The notes beneath the pieces were generated by a model that worked only from the letters and a program-made list of their open reading frames with translations, was not told where the DNA came from and did no database searches. A program made the translations under genes and the position numbers. From positions 1 through 47,769 of the forward strand of contig JAFAZF010000079.1 of the NCBI GenBank assembly GCA_019239915.1: a stretch of 47,769 bases of DNA, written 5' to 3'. The DNA is from Sphingomonadaceae bacterium. Lineage in GTDB: Bacteria; Pseudomonadota; Alphaproteobacteria; Sphingomonadales; Sphingomonadaceae. Below are positions 32,564 to 41,634 of the stretch, one piece after another. Each line of letters starts with the position of its first letter. The first letter of the stretch is position 1.

Positions 32564-35206
32564 TTAGCGCGCGTCGCTGCCGAAGCGATACTTGAGGCTG
32601 AAGCCGAACATCCGCGGCGCGCCATAGATGTTCGAAGCGGTACCCACCGACGACGCCTGCGTCAGATCGTTGCTGCCGATCCGATACAGCCGGTTCAGCG
32701 CATTGGTCATGAAGAAGCCGAGGTCGAACGGCTTGCCGTACACGTTGGTCCAGCTGACGTTGAGATCGAGGAGACCATAAGGACGCTCGACCGCCAGCGG
32801 ATTGAGCGTGCTCGTGTCGTTGAGCGCGATCGACGACTGATGATACCATTGCGCGCCGACGACCACCTTGCCCATGCCCGGATCGAGCGGAAGCGTATAA
32901 TCGGCGGTCAGCGTGTACTGGAACTTCGGCGTATAGGCGAAGCGGTTGAACGGGCAGAAGGACGCGTTCGTCGTCGCTCCCGCCGGGTTGCAGGCAATCG
33001 GATCGTAGCTGACGTTCTTGTCGAACTTGGCGTCCGTATAGGCGAAGCTGCCGCCGATCGTCAGGCTCCGGAACGGAATGATCGCGCCATCGAATTCGAT
33101 GCCCTGCACCGTGGCGTCGTCGACGTTGCGGACGAGCTGCAACGGCACCGCGCCCGGCACGACGATGCCCTTTTGGATCTTCGAATAGTCGTCGTGATAG
33201 GCCGCAAGATTCGCGCGAACCGTCGTCGAGCCCAGATGGAACTGCGACTTGATGCCGATCTCGAACGAAGTGTCGTATTCGGGGTTGTAGACTGGGCTCG
33301 TCCCCGCCGGTGCGGTCGCGTTCACACCGCCCGGACGATAGCCTTTGCTCGCCTTGAAGTAGAGGAGCGGGCCCGCTCCGCGCTTATAGGAAAGGCCCGC
33401 CTGCCAGGTCGTCGCGTTGAACGCCTGCGTAATGTGATTGCAGGAGGCTGCGCCAAAGAGGGAGGGGAAACCACCCACAGTCCCGTAACTGGTGCAGGCT
33501 CCGTGCGGGATCGGCGCGTAAGTCGCCGCAGCGATCCCGGCAGCCGTAGCTGGAACGAATGCCGCGGGCACACCCTCCAACGGCAGGATACCAGTCAAAA
33601 CAGTAGCCAATTGCGCGGGAGTACCAGCGACGGGACGCAGATAGGTCGCCTCGACCGTGTCGACGGTGTCATGCGTATAGCGCACGCCGCCGTTCACCTT
33701 CAGACCCGGCAGCAACTGCTCCAGATCATATTCGCCGGATGCGTAGAGCGCCTTCGATGTCGTCGTCGAATATTGGACGCCGTCGCGCTCGAGAATGCTG
33801 AAGGTGAGCGTATCGTTCTCGAACTGGCGGCCACCCGGGTCCTGCTTGTCGGCATAGCCGCCGATCGCCCAGGTCAGGTGATTGTTGAACGACTTGCCGG
33901 AGAGGCGAAGCTCTTCGCTATACTGCTTCTGCGAATTGAACAGCAGGCCGCTACCCGGCGTGCCGCAGGCCGAGTGGCAGGTCTCGACGGTGCCGAGATT
34001 GTCGCCGCTGAAGCTGGACGCCTCGTCGTCGCGAACGTCGATATAGCCGAAGATGTTGGTCAGCGTCAGCGCATCGCTGAGCTGCGCCACCGTCCGGTTG
34101 ACGACATAGAGGTTCTTGCGGTTGTCGAAGCTCGGATAGGTCTGGAAGACCTTGCGGGGCCCGAGCGCCTGCTGGTTCGCAAGCTCGCGATTGATCTCGG
34201 TGATGTAGCTCGCTGCGGTATAGGGAGTCAGCCCGGGTGCGAAGGGATGCACCGTGCCGTTGCCATCGATCCCGTAGACGCCCGGGAACAGCCCCGCGAC
34301 ACCGCCGACCTGCGCGGCAAGCACAGGATCGTTCACCGCCGCCAGCACGTCGGCCGTGCCGTTGTCGTGGGTGTGCTGGTAAGACACCGTGGTGGTGTTG
34401 GTCAGCGTATCGGTGAGGTTGAGCTTGAGCCCGACGCGGTAAGACTCGTAACGCTGATCGTCGAGATCCTGACCATTGTAGAGGTTCGTGGTGAAGCCGT
34501 CGCGACGGCCGATCTCGAACGCGCCGCGCAGCAGCACCTTGTCCTCGACGATCGGCACGTTGAGCGCGCCATCGAAGATTTTAGCGTTGTAATCGCCGAG
34601 CTTCACCTGAGCATAGCCGCCGAACTCGTTCTTCGGCTCCTGCGCGGTGACCATGACGTTGCCGCCATCGGTGACGCGGCCGAAGTTGACGCCCTGCGGG
34701 CCGCGCAGCACCTGCACGTTGGCGAGGTCGAAGAACTGACCCGCGGTCAGCTGCGTGATCGGCACTTCGTCGAAATAGGTGATCACCGCCGGGAACAGCG
34801 TGCCATAGGCGAAGCCTTGGCCGCGGATCGAATAGGTGACGTTGTTGCGGTCGCCGATCGACGCGGCAACGCTCAGGCCGGGAACGTCCTTGGTCAGATC
34901 GGTCGGCGTGAACGTACCCTTCGAGTTGAGGGTCGCCGGCGCGAGCACCGACACCGAGATCGGCACGTTCTGGAGGCGCTCGTTCGAGCGGCGTGCCGTA
35001 ACGATGATATCGCCGGAGGCCGGGGTGCCCGCAGCGTCCGCATCGGTCCGGCCCGGCGCGGCGGGAGCCGCCTCCGGCGCATTGGACGAGGCGGCATTCG
35101 GCATGGCCTGGGGCGCGCCGGGAGGCGCGTCCTGCGCCATCACTGCGGTGGCCGGGAACGCGATGAGCGCGCCGGAAATGAGCAGACGGTTTTTCAGCGA
35201 AACCAT
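32564..35206 (-). CDS. TonB-dependent outer membrane receptor
   Basis: An 880-residue receptor. A signal peptide (KNRLLISGALIAFPATAVMAQ) precedes an Ala/Pro-rich linker, the TonB-box-like region and the plug (DIIVTARRSNERLQNVPISVSVL, then QVLRGPQGVNFGRVTDGGNV). A 22-strand barrel follows, ending FSLKYRFGSDAR. There is no N-terminal STN signalling domain. In sphingomonads this long-loop type of receptor often takes up large hydrophobic or plant-derived compounds rather than siderophores. It is divergent from the CoA ligase operon, suggesting shared control. A sigma70-like promoter is seen upstream. Confidence 0.94.
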   Translation of the reverse strand: MVSLKNRLLISGALIAFPATAVMAQDAPPGAPQAMPNAASSNAPEAAPAAPGRTDADAAGTPASGDIIVTARRSNERLQNVPISVSVLAPATLNSKGTFTPTDLTKDVPGLSVAASIGDRNNVTYSIRGQGFAYGTLFPAVITYFDEVPITQLTAGQFFDLANVQVLRGPQGVNFGRVTDGGNVMVTAQEPKNEFGGYAQVKLGDYNAKIFDGALNVPIVEDKVLLRGAFEIGRRDGFTTNLYNGQDLDDQRYESYRVGLKLNLTDTLTNTTTVSYQHTHDNGTADVLAAVNDPVLAAQVGGVAGLFPGVYGIDGNGTVHPFAPGLTPYTAASYITEINRELANQQALGPRKVFQTYPSFDNRKNLYVVNRTVAQLSDALTLTNIFGYIDVRDDEASSFSGDNLGTVETCHSACGTPGSGLLFNSQKQYSEELRLSGKSFNNHLTWAIGGYADKQDPGGRQFENDTLTFSILERDGVQYSTTTSKALYASGEYDLEQLLPGLKVNGGVRYTHDTVDTVEATYLRPVAGTPAQLATVLTGILPLEGVPAAFVPATAAGIAAATYAPIPHGACTSYGTVGGFPSLFGAASCNHITQAFNATTWQAGLSYKRGAGPLLYFKASKGYRPGGVNATAPAGTSPVYNPEYDTSFEIGIKSQFHLGSTTVRANLAAYHDDYSKIQKGIVVPGAVPLQLVRNVDDATVQGIEFDGAIIPFRSLTIGGSFAYTDAKFDKNVSYDPIACNPAGATTNASFCPFNRFAYTPKFQYTLTADYTLPLDPGMGKVVVGAQWYHQSSIALNDTSTLNPLAVERPYGLLDLNVSWTNVYGKPFDLGFFMTNALNRLYRIGSNDLTQASSVGTASNIYGAPRMFGFSLKYRFGSDAR

Positions 35207-35290
35207 TCGATTTCCCTCTCAGAAGCCGGTTCGACCGGGATGGCTTGTCCGTGAGCAGCCGGCGCCAGGCCGGGTCCTGCAGATAACTTG

Positions 35291-35320
35291 TCTATATGAT
35301 CGTCTGCTCACTATCGTCAA
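35291..35320 (-). promoter_or_regulatory. Sigma70-like promoter of the receptor gene
   Basis: On the minus strand TTGACG (complement of 35315-35320) and TATAGA (complement of 35291-35296) are separated by 18 bp, close to the consensus -35 and -10. Transcription would start about 75 to 80 bases before the receptor ATG. The 389-bp gap to the CoA ligase is otherwise AT-richer than the genome. It has a direct repeat GTCAATCA at 35316-35323 and 35355-35362 and a small palindrome TGTTGCAACA at 35427-35436. Confidence 0.55.
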
Positions 35321-35595
35321 TCATGGCGCCCTTTGGCTTGCCTGCTGAATAATGGTCAATCAAATCAGTGTCTTAATATCCGTATGAGCGACACGATGAG
35401 GTATGCGAAAGCTGAATGCTGCCTGCTGTTGCAACAAATCCACACCGGCTATCGGCCGCTCCCCCGACCCACAGGCCGGTCGAAGACAAGTTCCGCGTTT
35501 GCCGTCGGCCGCCGGCCCGCGGGCGCCATGCGCAGCCTTGACCGGCGCCCGCCGCCCCCTCATGACGACGGAAACATATAGATCATAGGTTCCGT

Positions 35596-37221
35596 ATGGA
35601 TGCTGAGGAATTCGCCGCGCTCGGGTTGATCGCGCCGGCACAGCGGGTCGATCCGCCGCTCGGCCCGCGCGACATCGCCTCGATGCTCGGGCCCCGCGTC
35701 GCCGAGCAACCGGATGCCGAAGCGATCGTCGATCCCGGCAGGCGGCTGACCTATGCCGCGCTCGATCGCGCAATCGCTGCCGCCGCCCATTTGTTCGAGC
35801 GCCTCGGCGTCGAACCCGGCGATCGCGTCGCCGCGTCGCTGCCCAACGCCTGCGACATCGTCGTCGCCTTCATGGCGGTGCAGCGCCTGGGCGCGATCTG
35901 GGTCGGCATCAACACGATCCTCTCGCCCAACGAGAAGCGGCACATCCTCGGCCATTCCGAGACCAAGCTGCTGCTCACCGACAGCCGCTTCGCGGCGCCG
36001 TTCGATGCGCTGCGGGCGGATCTGCCGAAGCTCGATCATCTCCTCGTGATCGACGACGCGGCGCGCGATCTCGGCTGGGCGACGGTGTTCGCGGCGACGG
36101 ACGCGCCCGCGATCGCAGCGCGCGAGATCGATCCGTTCGCGCCGGCCGCGATCATGTACACCAGCGGCACCACCGGCGTGCCGAAGGGCGTGGTCCACAG
36201 CCAGCACAACATGATCACGGTCTGCGCCGCCGGCTCGAGCTTCGGAATGATGCACCCGGAAATGAAGCGCGGCGTGGTGCTGCCGCTCACGATCACCAAC
36301 CTGATGATCCTCGGCCCGCTGGTCGCCTTCTGGAACGGCACGAGCTGCGCCTGCGGGCAATCGGTCAAGATCGACCCGCTGGTCGACTGGATCGCGCAGG
36401 AGAAGGTCGGAACCTGCGCCACCGTGCCGACGATCGTGCACGATCTGCTCCAATCGGGCCGCGATCTGCCGCAGGGCTTCATCATGGGCGCCGGCGGCGC
36501 GCCGCTGCCGATGCCGATCCGCAACGCGTTCAAGGCGCGCTACGGCTATCCGCTCGGCGGCAGCTACGGGTTGACCGAGGCGCCGACGGTGGTGACCGAA
36601 ACGCGCGGCATCGAGCCGCCGTCCGGATCGAGCGGGCTGCCGCTGCCGCATCTCGTCGTGACGATCCGTGCCGAAGACGGCACCGTGCTGCCCACCGGCG
36701 AGGTCGGCGAAGTGTGCGTCTCGGGTGTGACCGAGGGGCCGTGGGCGGGCGTCTACACGCCGGCGCTCGGCTACTGGAAGGATGGCGACAAGAGTACCGT
36801 CCTGCTGCGCGGCGGCATTCTCCACACCAGCGACATGGGGCGGCTGGACGAGAATGGCTGGATCTATCTCGCCGATCGCAGCTCCGAGCTGATCCTGCGC
36901 GGCGGCTCCAACGTCTATCCGGCCGAGGTCGAACGCGTGCTGCACGAGCATGCGGGGGTCGCCGCCTGCGCGCTGGTCGGCAAGCCCGACGAGCGGCTCG
37001 GCATGCGTACCGTCGCCTTCATCCAGCCGGTGCGCACCGGCGAAGAAGACCAGATTCGTGCCGATCTCATCGTGCTGTGCCAGGAGTCGCTCGCCCGCTA
37101 TAAGCAGCCCGACGAGTGGATCTTCGTCGAGCAGTTCCCGCGCAATGCGATGGGCAAGATTGTCAAGCCGGCGCTGCGCGCGCAGCTCGCCGAGCAACAA
37201 GCCGAGCGACAGGAGGCATAG
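35596..37221 (+). CDS. AMP-forming acyl-CoA synthetase (ANL superfamily)
   Basis: A 541-residue adenylate-forming ligase that activates a carboxylic acid to its CoA thioester. Core motifs are the P-loop YTSGTTGVPKG (188-198), GLTEAPTVVTETRG, GYWKDGDKS, the SDMGRLDENGWIYLADRSSELILRGG hinge region, NVYPAEVERVL, and the C-terminal catalytic Lys521 in NAMGKIVK. ATG 35596 is preceded only by a weak AGG. It heads a plus-strand run that continues through 40007. Its substrate is unknown, but the neighbours suggest an oxidised hydrophobic compound. Confidence 0.93.
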   Translation: MDAEEFAALGLIAPAQRVDPPLGPRDIASMLGPRVAEQPDAEAIVDPGRRLTYAALDRAIAAAAHLFERLGVEPGDRVAASLPNACDIVVAFMAVQRLGAIWVGINTILSPNEKRHILGHSETKLLLTDSRFAAPFDALRADLPKLDHLLVIDDAARDLGWATVFAATDAPAIAAREIDPFAPAAIMYTSGTTGVPKGVVHSQHNMITVCAAGSSFGMMHPEMKRGVVLPLTITNLMILGPLVAFWNGTSCACGQSVKIDPLVDWIAQEKVGTCATVPTIVHDLLQSGRDLPQGFIMGAGGAPLPMPIRNAFKARYGYPLGGSYGLTEAPTVVTETRGIEPPSGSSGLPLPHLVVTIRAEDGTVLPTGEVGEVCVSGVTEGPWAGVYTPALGYWKDGDKSTVLLRGGILHTSDMGRLDENGWIYLADRSSELILRGGSNVYPAEVERVLHEHAGVAACALVGKPDERLGMRTVAFIQPVRTGEEDQIRADLIVLCQESLARYKQPDEWIFVEQFPRNAMGKIVKPALRAQLAEQQAERQEA

Positions 37222-37223
37222 GA

Positions 37224-37880
37224 ATGGACGAGCTGCTGCTGGTGCTGAGCAACGGGAAGCCGGGACGCGAGGCCGACTATGTCCAATGGTATAGCTCGCA
37301 ACATCTCGACGACGTCAAGCGGGTGCCGGGCGTTGCCGATGGCGGGCTCTACACGATTACGAAGCCGGACGATGCCGCGCGCTGGAGCGTGGCGGCGCGC
37401 TATCCGCTGTCGCAGCCGGTCGAATCGGTGCTGCAGGGCTTGTTCGAACGCACCGGCACGGACGCGATGCCGCTGACCGACGCCATCGACGGCAAGAGCG
37501 TGCTGATGATGGGCGCGACGCCCATCGGCCCACGCGTGCGCGCCGAGGGTGTTGACGATCGCCAAGATGGCGTGATCTTCGTTGTGCTGACCAACGCAAC
37601 CGAAGGCGACGACGACGATTTCAACGGCTGGTACAGCGACCAGCATATTCCGGACGTGCTCGCTGTCCCCGGCTTCATCGCGGCGCAGCGTTTCAAGGTC
37701 GCCGCGGAGACGGCCGGCAAGGCGAGCCCGTGGCGCTACCTGTCACTCTACGAGGTGGCGCCGGAGGATCTCGACGCCAGCATGGCGGAGCTCCAGGCGC
37801 GCGCCGGCGGCGAGAAGATGCCGCTCTCGCCAACGCTGGCGAACGACGTCTACGCCACGCTGTTCTCGCGCGCGGCGTGA
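37224..37880 (+). CDS. Duplicated ferredoxin-like (EthD/dimeric alpha-beta barrel) protein
   Basis: A 218-residue protein with two related halves. YVQWYSSQHLDDVKRVPGV (about 15-33) recurs as FNGWYSDQHIPDVLAVPGF (about 133-151), each followed by a strand and helix as in dimeric alpha-beta barrel domains such as EthD. A single chain would thus imitate the usual dimer. EthD-like proteins appear in ether, quinone and steroid degradation operons, usually with unclear roles. ATG 37224 is 2 bp after the ligase stop, with AGGAGG. It overlaps the next gene by GTGA. Confidence 0.75.
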   Translation: MDELLLVLSNGKPGREADYVQWYSSQHLDDVKRVPGVADGGLYTITKPDDAARWSVAARYPLSQPVESVLQGLFERTGTDAMPLTDAIDGKSVLMMGATPIGPRVRAEGVDDRQDGVIFVVLTNATEGDDDDFNGWYSDQHIPDVLAVPGFIAAQRFKVAAETAGKASPWRYLSLYEVAPEDLDASMAELQARAGGEKMPLSPTLANDVYATLFSRAA

Positions 37881-38719
37881 CGGGCGTTCCCCCCCTTCCG
37901 CGTCTCGGGCGGCTGCAGGGACGGACGGCGATCGTGACGGGAGCCGGATCGCTTGGCGCTGGGTTCGGCACCGGCAAGGCGATCGCGCTGCTCTTCGCCT
38001 CCGAGGGCGCGCGGGTCGCACTGGTCGATCTCGATCGTGATCGTGCCGAGGAGACCCGTGCCCAGATCGCGGCGGAAGGTGGCGACTCCGCCGTGGTCGT
38101 CGGCAGCGTGATCGACGCCGAGGATTCGCTGCGTATCGTAGCCGAAGCGGTGGAGGCGCTGGGATCGCTCGACATCCTCGTCAACAATGTCGGGATGGGC
38201 GCCGGTGCCGGCCGGCTGGAGACGATCGATCCGGCGGCGTGGCAGCGCGGCATGGACCTGAACATCGCCAGCGCCTTCCTGATGACCCGCGCCGCTATCC
38301 CTGCCCTGCTTGCCGGCGCCGGCAAGGCAATCGTCAACATCGCCTCCGTTGCCGGCATTCGCGCGCACGGTAGCGCATCCTACGGGCCGGCCAAGGCGGC
38401 GATGATCCAGTTCACGCGCGAGACCGCGGTGATGTATGGCGCCGAAGGCATTCGCGCGAACGTGATCGCACCGGGCCACATCATGACGCCGCTCGTGGAA
38501 AAATTCTCCGCGCCGGCCGCCCGCGACAACCGGCGCCGCGTCGGCGCGCTCTCCTCGGTTGAAGGCGACGCCTGGGACATCGCTTATGCGGCGCTGTTCC
38601 TCGCGAGCTCCGAGGCGCGCTTCATCAGTGGCGTCTGCCTGCCGGTGGATGGCGGCGTCACCCAGATCGGGCCGCTCGCCGCCTTCGAACGAATGACAGG
38701 GGAATCGATGACGGCCTGA
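37877..38719 (+). CDS. Short-chain dehydrogenase/reductase with extended glycine motif
   Basis: A 280-residue SDR. The cofactor motif is stretched: TGAG-SLGAGF-GTGKAIA rather than TGxxxGxG. The rest is normal: NNVG after DILV, Ser in NIASVAGIR and the catalytic Tyr/Lys in YGPAK, followed by VDGGVTQ. This stretched loop is known in some SDR subgroups and may alter cofactor choice. GTG 37877 overlaps the preceding stop (GTGA), so it is translationally coupled to the EthD-like gene. Confidence 0.88.
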   Translation: MTGVPPLPRLGRLQGRTAIVTGAGSLGAGFGTGKAIALLFASEGARVALVDLDRDRAEETRAQIAAEGGDSAVVVGSVIDAEDSLRIVAEAVEALGSLDILVNNVGMGAGAGRLETIDPAAWQRGMDLNIASAFLMTRAAIPALLAGAGKAIVNIASVAGIRAHGSASYGPAKAAMIQFTRETAVMYGAEGIRANVIAPGHIMTPLVEKFSAPAARDNRRRVGALSSVEGDAWDIAYAALFLASSEARFISGVCLPVDGGVTQIGPLAAFERMTGESMTA

Positions 38720-38744
38720 CCGCCGATAAAAGCGAGGGGATAGC

Positions 38745-40007
38745 ATGACCGACACCGCCGCGCTGGCCGCTGGCCCACCATCCGGGCGTTCCGAGTTTGC
38801 CACCGGATGGCCGATCCTGCTCGCGGGCGCATTGGGCACCGGCACCACGGGCGTCCATTTCATGGTCGTCGGAGCGATGCTCAAGCCGCTCCACGCCGCC
38901 TATGGCTGGAGCCGCGGCGAAACCGCCTTCGCGCTGACCATTGCCACGATCGTGATGTCGCTCGTGCACGTGCCGACGGGCATCCTCGTCGATCGGCTCG
39001 GGCCGCGGACGGTGCTGGTTCCGGGTACCTTCGTGTTCGGGGTCAGCGTCGCGCTGCTCGGCATCGCGGGACCATCATTATGGTCATGGTATGCCGCCTA
39101 CGCGGTGTTCAGCGTCATGGTGGTGCCGGCGAGTGCCTTCGTCTGGATGAACGCCATCGCACGCCACTTCGTCGTGAAGCGCGGGCTTGCGCTCGGGCTC
39201 GCGCTGGTCGGCTCGGCGCTATTGACCGCGATCGTTCCCGGTCTCGTCCTCAAGCTCGTCGATAGCTACGGCGTTCGCGGCGCCTATTTCGCCATGGCGG
39301 CCGGCGCGTGGGCACTGACGTTTCCGTTCGCACTGCTGTGTATCCCCCGCTCGATGGGGAGCGGCGGCGACCCGGTCCATGCGCCGGCGCCGGTGATCGA
39401 CCGCAAGGAGCGCTGGACGCTGTTGCTCGGATCGCGCTTCTGGCGGATCGCGCTCGCGGTCTGCCTGGTATCGCTCTGGATCGGCACCTTCTCGGTTCAC
39501 TTCCAGCCGATGCTCACCGACGCCGGCCTGTCGCCGGGTGATGCGGCGCGCGAGGCGGTGTTCCTGGGCATCTGCATGATGTTCGGATCGCTGGGTACCG
39601 GCGTGCTGTTCGATCGCTTCAGTCCGCGCTTCGTCGCGGCGATCAGCTACTGGGTTCCGGCGATCGCGAGCGCGCTGCTGCTCGGCTTCCACGGCAGCTT
39701 CGTCCTGGGAGCGGTGATCGCCGCGCTGGTAGGGCTGGGGCTCGGCGGCGCGGTCAACGTCCTCTCCTACGTCGGCAGCTATTATTTCGAGCTGCGCCAT
39801 TATGGCTTCGTGCTCGGCGTGCTCTACGCGATCCTCGCAGTCTCGATCGGCTTCGGCGGCTGGCTCGCCGGCGCGCTGTTCGATGCGCTGGGTAGCTATC
39901 AGCTCGTGCACATGCTGCTGATCGCCGGATCGCTGATCGCCGGCCTGCTGCTGCTCTCGCTGCGGCGGGCACCGGACCTGACGCTGCAACCCGTCGCCGC
40001 CGCCTGA
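38745..40007 (+). CDS. Major facilitator superfamily transporter (second)
   Basis: A 420-residue, twelve-helix MFS protein of the monocarboxylate-transporter-like kind, with the loop VPTGILVDRLGPRTVLVPG after helix 2, the usual place of the GxLaDrxGrr motif. The mid loop around residues 200-215 is short and charged. ATG 38745 has GAGGGG upstream. It ends the plus-strand run that begins with the CoA ligase, 33 bp from the convergent SDR operon. It could import the compound or export a product. Confidence 0.88.
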   Translation: MTDTAALAAGPPSGRSEFATGWPILLAGALGTGTTGVHFMVVGAMLKPLHAAYGWSRGETAFALTIATIVMSLVHVPTGILVDRLGPRTVLVPGTFVFGVSVALLGIAGPSLWSWYAAYAVFSVMVVPASAFVWMNAIARHFVVKRGLALGLALVGSALLTAIVPGLVLKLVDSYGVRGAYFAMAAGAWALTFPFALLCIPRSMGSGGDPVHAPAPVIDRKERWTLLLGSRFWRIALAVCLVSLWIGTFSVHFQPMLTDAGLSPGDAAREAVFLGICMMFGSLGTGVLFDRFSPRFVAAISYWVPAIASALLLGFHGSFVLGAVIAALVGLGLGGAVNVLSYVGSYYFELRHYGFVLGVLYAILAVSIGFGGWLAGALFDALGSYQLVHMLLIAGSLIAGLLLLSLRRAPDLTLQPVAAA

Positions 40008-40040
40008 TCGCAGCGCGGCGGCCGATCGTCCATCCGGGCG

Positions 40041-40865
40041 CTAAGCCTTGGTGCGGGCGTGCATGCGATCGGCCGGGAAGCGCGCATTGATGGTGGTGCC
40101 GCCGTCGGCGCGCAGCTCGCTGCCGGTGATGAAGGCTGCTTCGTCGGAAGCGAGGAACAGCGCCGGGCCGGCGATATCCTCCGGCCGCCCGAACCGGGTC
40201 AGATGGCGCACGCGCAGCAGCGGCCCCGCCTGCTCATCCGCGATCAGCCTCTCGGCGACATCGGAGGTGATGATCAGGCCGAGCAGGATCGCGTTCACCC
40301 GGATGCCGTGCGGCGCATATTCCACCGCCATCGAGCGGGTCGTCGCGTTGATCGCGCCCTTGGCGGCGGTGTAGGCGTCGGCGCCCTCCACGCCCGCCAC
40401 CGAAACGGTCGATGATATGTTGACGACCGAACCGCCGCGGCCGCTCTCGATCATCGCCGAGATACCGTAGCGGCACATCCAGAAATAGCCGTAGAGCGCG
40501 CCGCGCCACAGACTGTCCATGTCCGCCGTGGCGAGGCGCGTGACCGGCGCGTCGACGCGTTCCGAACCACGCTGCAGCTCGGTGGGGCTGGCGTTGTTGA
40601 CGAGGATGTCGAGCCCGCCAAAGGCGGCGACGGTGCCGGCGACGAGCGCATCGACCTGCGCTTCATCCGAGATATCGGCGCGGAGGAAGGTGGCGATGCC
40701 GCCCGCCGCCCCGATCTCGGCAGCGATCGCGCGTCCGCGCGCCTCGTTGCGCCCGGTGACGACGACCTTCGCCCCTTCTGCGGCGAAGCGGCGTGCGATT
40801 GCCGCCCCGCAGCCCGCGGTCGACCCGGTGACGAGCGCGACCCTGCCCTCCAGCCGCCCGCTCAT
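40041..40865 (-). CDS. Short-chain dehydrogenase/reductase (last gene of the SDR operon)
   Basis: A 274-residue SDR: TGSTAGCG at the N-terminus, LVNNASPTE, catalytic Ser in NISSTVS 13 residues before Tyr in YTAAK, and LRADGGTTINARFP near the end. The pocket region ERVDAPVTRLATADMDSLWRGALYGYF is longer than usual, suggesting a bulky substrate. ATG 40863-40865 overlaps the stop of the upstream SDR (ATGA). It is the last gene of the minus-strand operon. Confidence 0.9.
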   Translation of the reverse strand: MSGRLEGRVALVTGSTAGCGAAIARRFAAEGAKVVVTGRNEARGRAIAAEIGAAGGIATFLRADISDEAQVDALVAGTVAAFGGLDILVNNASPTELQRGSERVDAPVTRLATADMDSLWRGALYGYFWMCRYGISAMIESGRGGSVVNISSTVSVAGVEGADAYTAAKGAINATTRSMAVEYAPHGIRVNAILLGLIITSDVAERLIADEQAGPLLRVRHLTRFGRPEDIAGPALFLASDEAAFITGSELRADGGTTINARFPADRMHARTKA

Positions 40866-41629
40866 TGCGGAATGCCGATGCGCGGCAGGTGGCGCGCGCC
40901 GCCATCCATGCAGATCGTCTCGCCGGTGATGTACCGCGCGCCGTCCGATGCGAGGAACAGCACGGCCTCGGCGACCTCGGACGGCTCGGCGACGCGGCCC
41001 ATCGGGCGGGCGCGGCCGATCGCCTCGAGAGCGGCGGCGCCGGCCGCGCGCTCGAGCAGCGGCGTCCGCGTCGGGCCGGGCGCGACGCTGTTCACGCGGA
41101 TGCCGTTGCCGGCATATTCGTTCGACGCCGTCTTGCTCAGGCCTTCGACGGCATGTTTGCTCGCGGCATAGAAGCCGCCGCCGAGCGTGCCGCTGAACGC
41201 CGCCATCGAGCCGATGTTCACGATCGTGCCGCCGGTCTCCTGCATCAGCATCTGCTTGATCTCCATCTGCATCGCCAGCCAGAGGCCGCGAACGTTGACC
41301 GCGAATACCGCATCGAAATGCGCGATCGTCTCTTCCGCGAGCCGCACGCCCTTCTCGGCACTGGCGAGCGAGTTCACGGCGATGTCCAGCCCCCCGAAGC
41401 GCTCGCGCACCGTCGCTCCCAGTGCGTCCACCGAAGCCGCATCGGTGACGTCGACGCGATGGAAGCTCGCCTCGCTGCCCTGCGCGCGCAGACCGCGTGC
41501 AATCTCCTCGCCATCGTCGCGCCTGCCCGCGATCAGCACCCGCGCGCCTGCCCGTGCAAGAGCGTCGGCACAGGCCAAGCCAATGCCCGAGGTGCCCCCG
41601 ATTACGAGCGCGGTGCGGCCGTGAAGCAC
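40862..41629 (-). CDS. Short-chain dehydrogenase/reductase with altered motifs
   Basis: A 255-residue SDR. The usual TGxxxGxG is IGGTSGIG here and the NNAG motif is NSLA (DIAVNSLASAEKG), while Ser in NIGSMAA and the YAASK tetrad are intact. ETICMDGGA near the end is typical. The changes are in structural positions near the cofactor, so a different cofactor grip is possible. GTG 41629 starts five bases after the upstream DUF1214 gene, and the stop overlaps the next SDR. Confidence 0.88.
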   Translation of the reverse strand: MLHGRTALVIGGTSGIGLACADALARAGARVLIAGRRDDGEEIARGLRAQGSEASFHRVDVTDAASVDALGATVRERFGGLDIAVNSLASAEKGVRLAEETIAHFDAVFAVNVRGLWLAMQMEIKQMLMQETGGTIVNIGSMAAFSGTLGGGFYAASKHAVEGLSKTASNEYAGNGIRVNSVAPGPTRTPLLERAAGAAALEAIGRARPMGRVAEPSEVAEAVLFLASDGARYITGETICMDGGARHLPRIGIPQ

Positions 41630-41634
41630 GGCGC

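Noticed and set aside
32060-35254. Plus-strand open frame of 1064 codons opposite the TonB-dependent receptor
   Set aside because: It has no recognisable domain, an Arg/Ala/Glu/Ile-dominated composition, and no ribosome binding site; the minus-strand receptor explains the region.
36950-37294. Short frames inside the CoA ligase 3' end and the EthD-like gene
   Set aside because: They are Arg/Ser-rich shadows of coding frames with no independent start signals.
40008-40040. Terminator between the convergent MFS and SDR genes
   Set aside because: The 33-bp gap has GC-rich dyad-like bases but no T-run, so it is not called.
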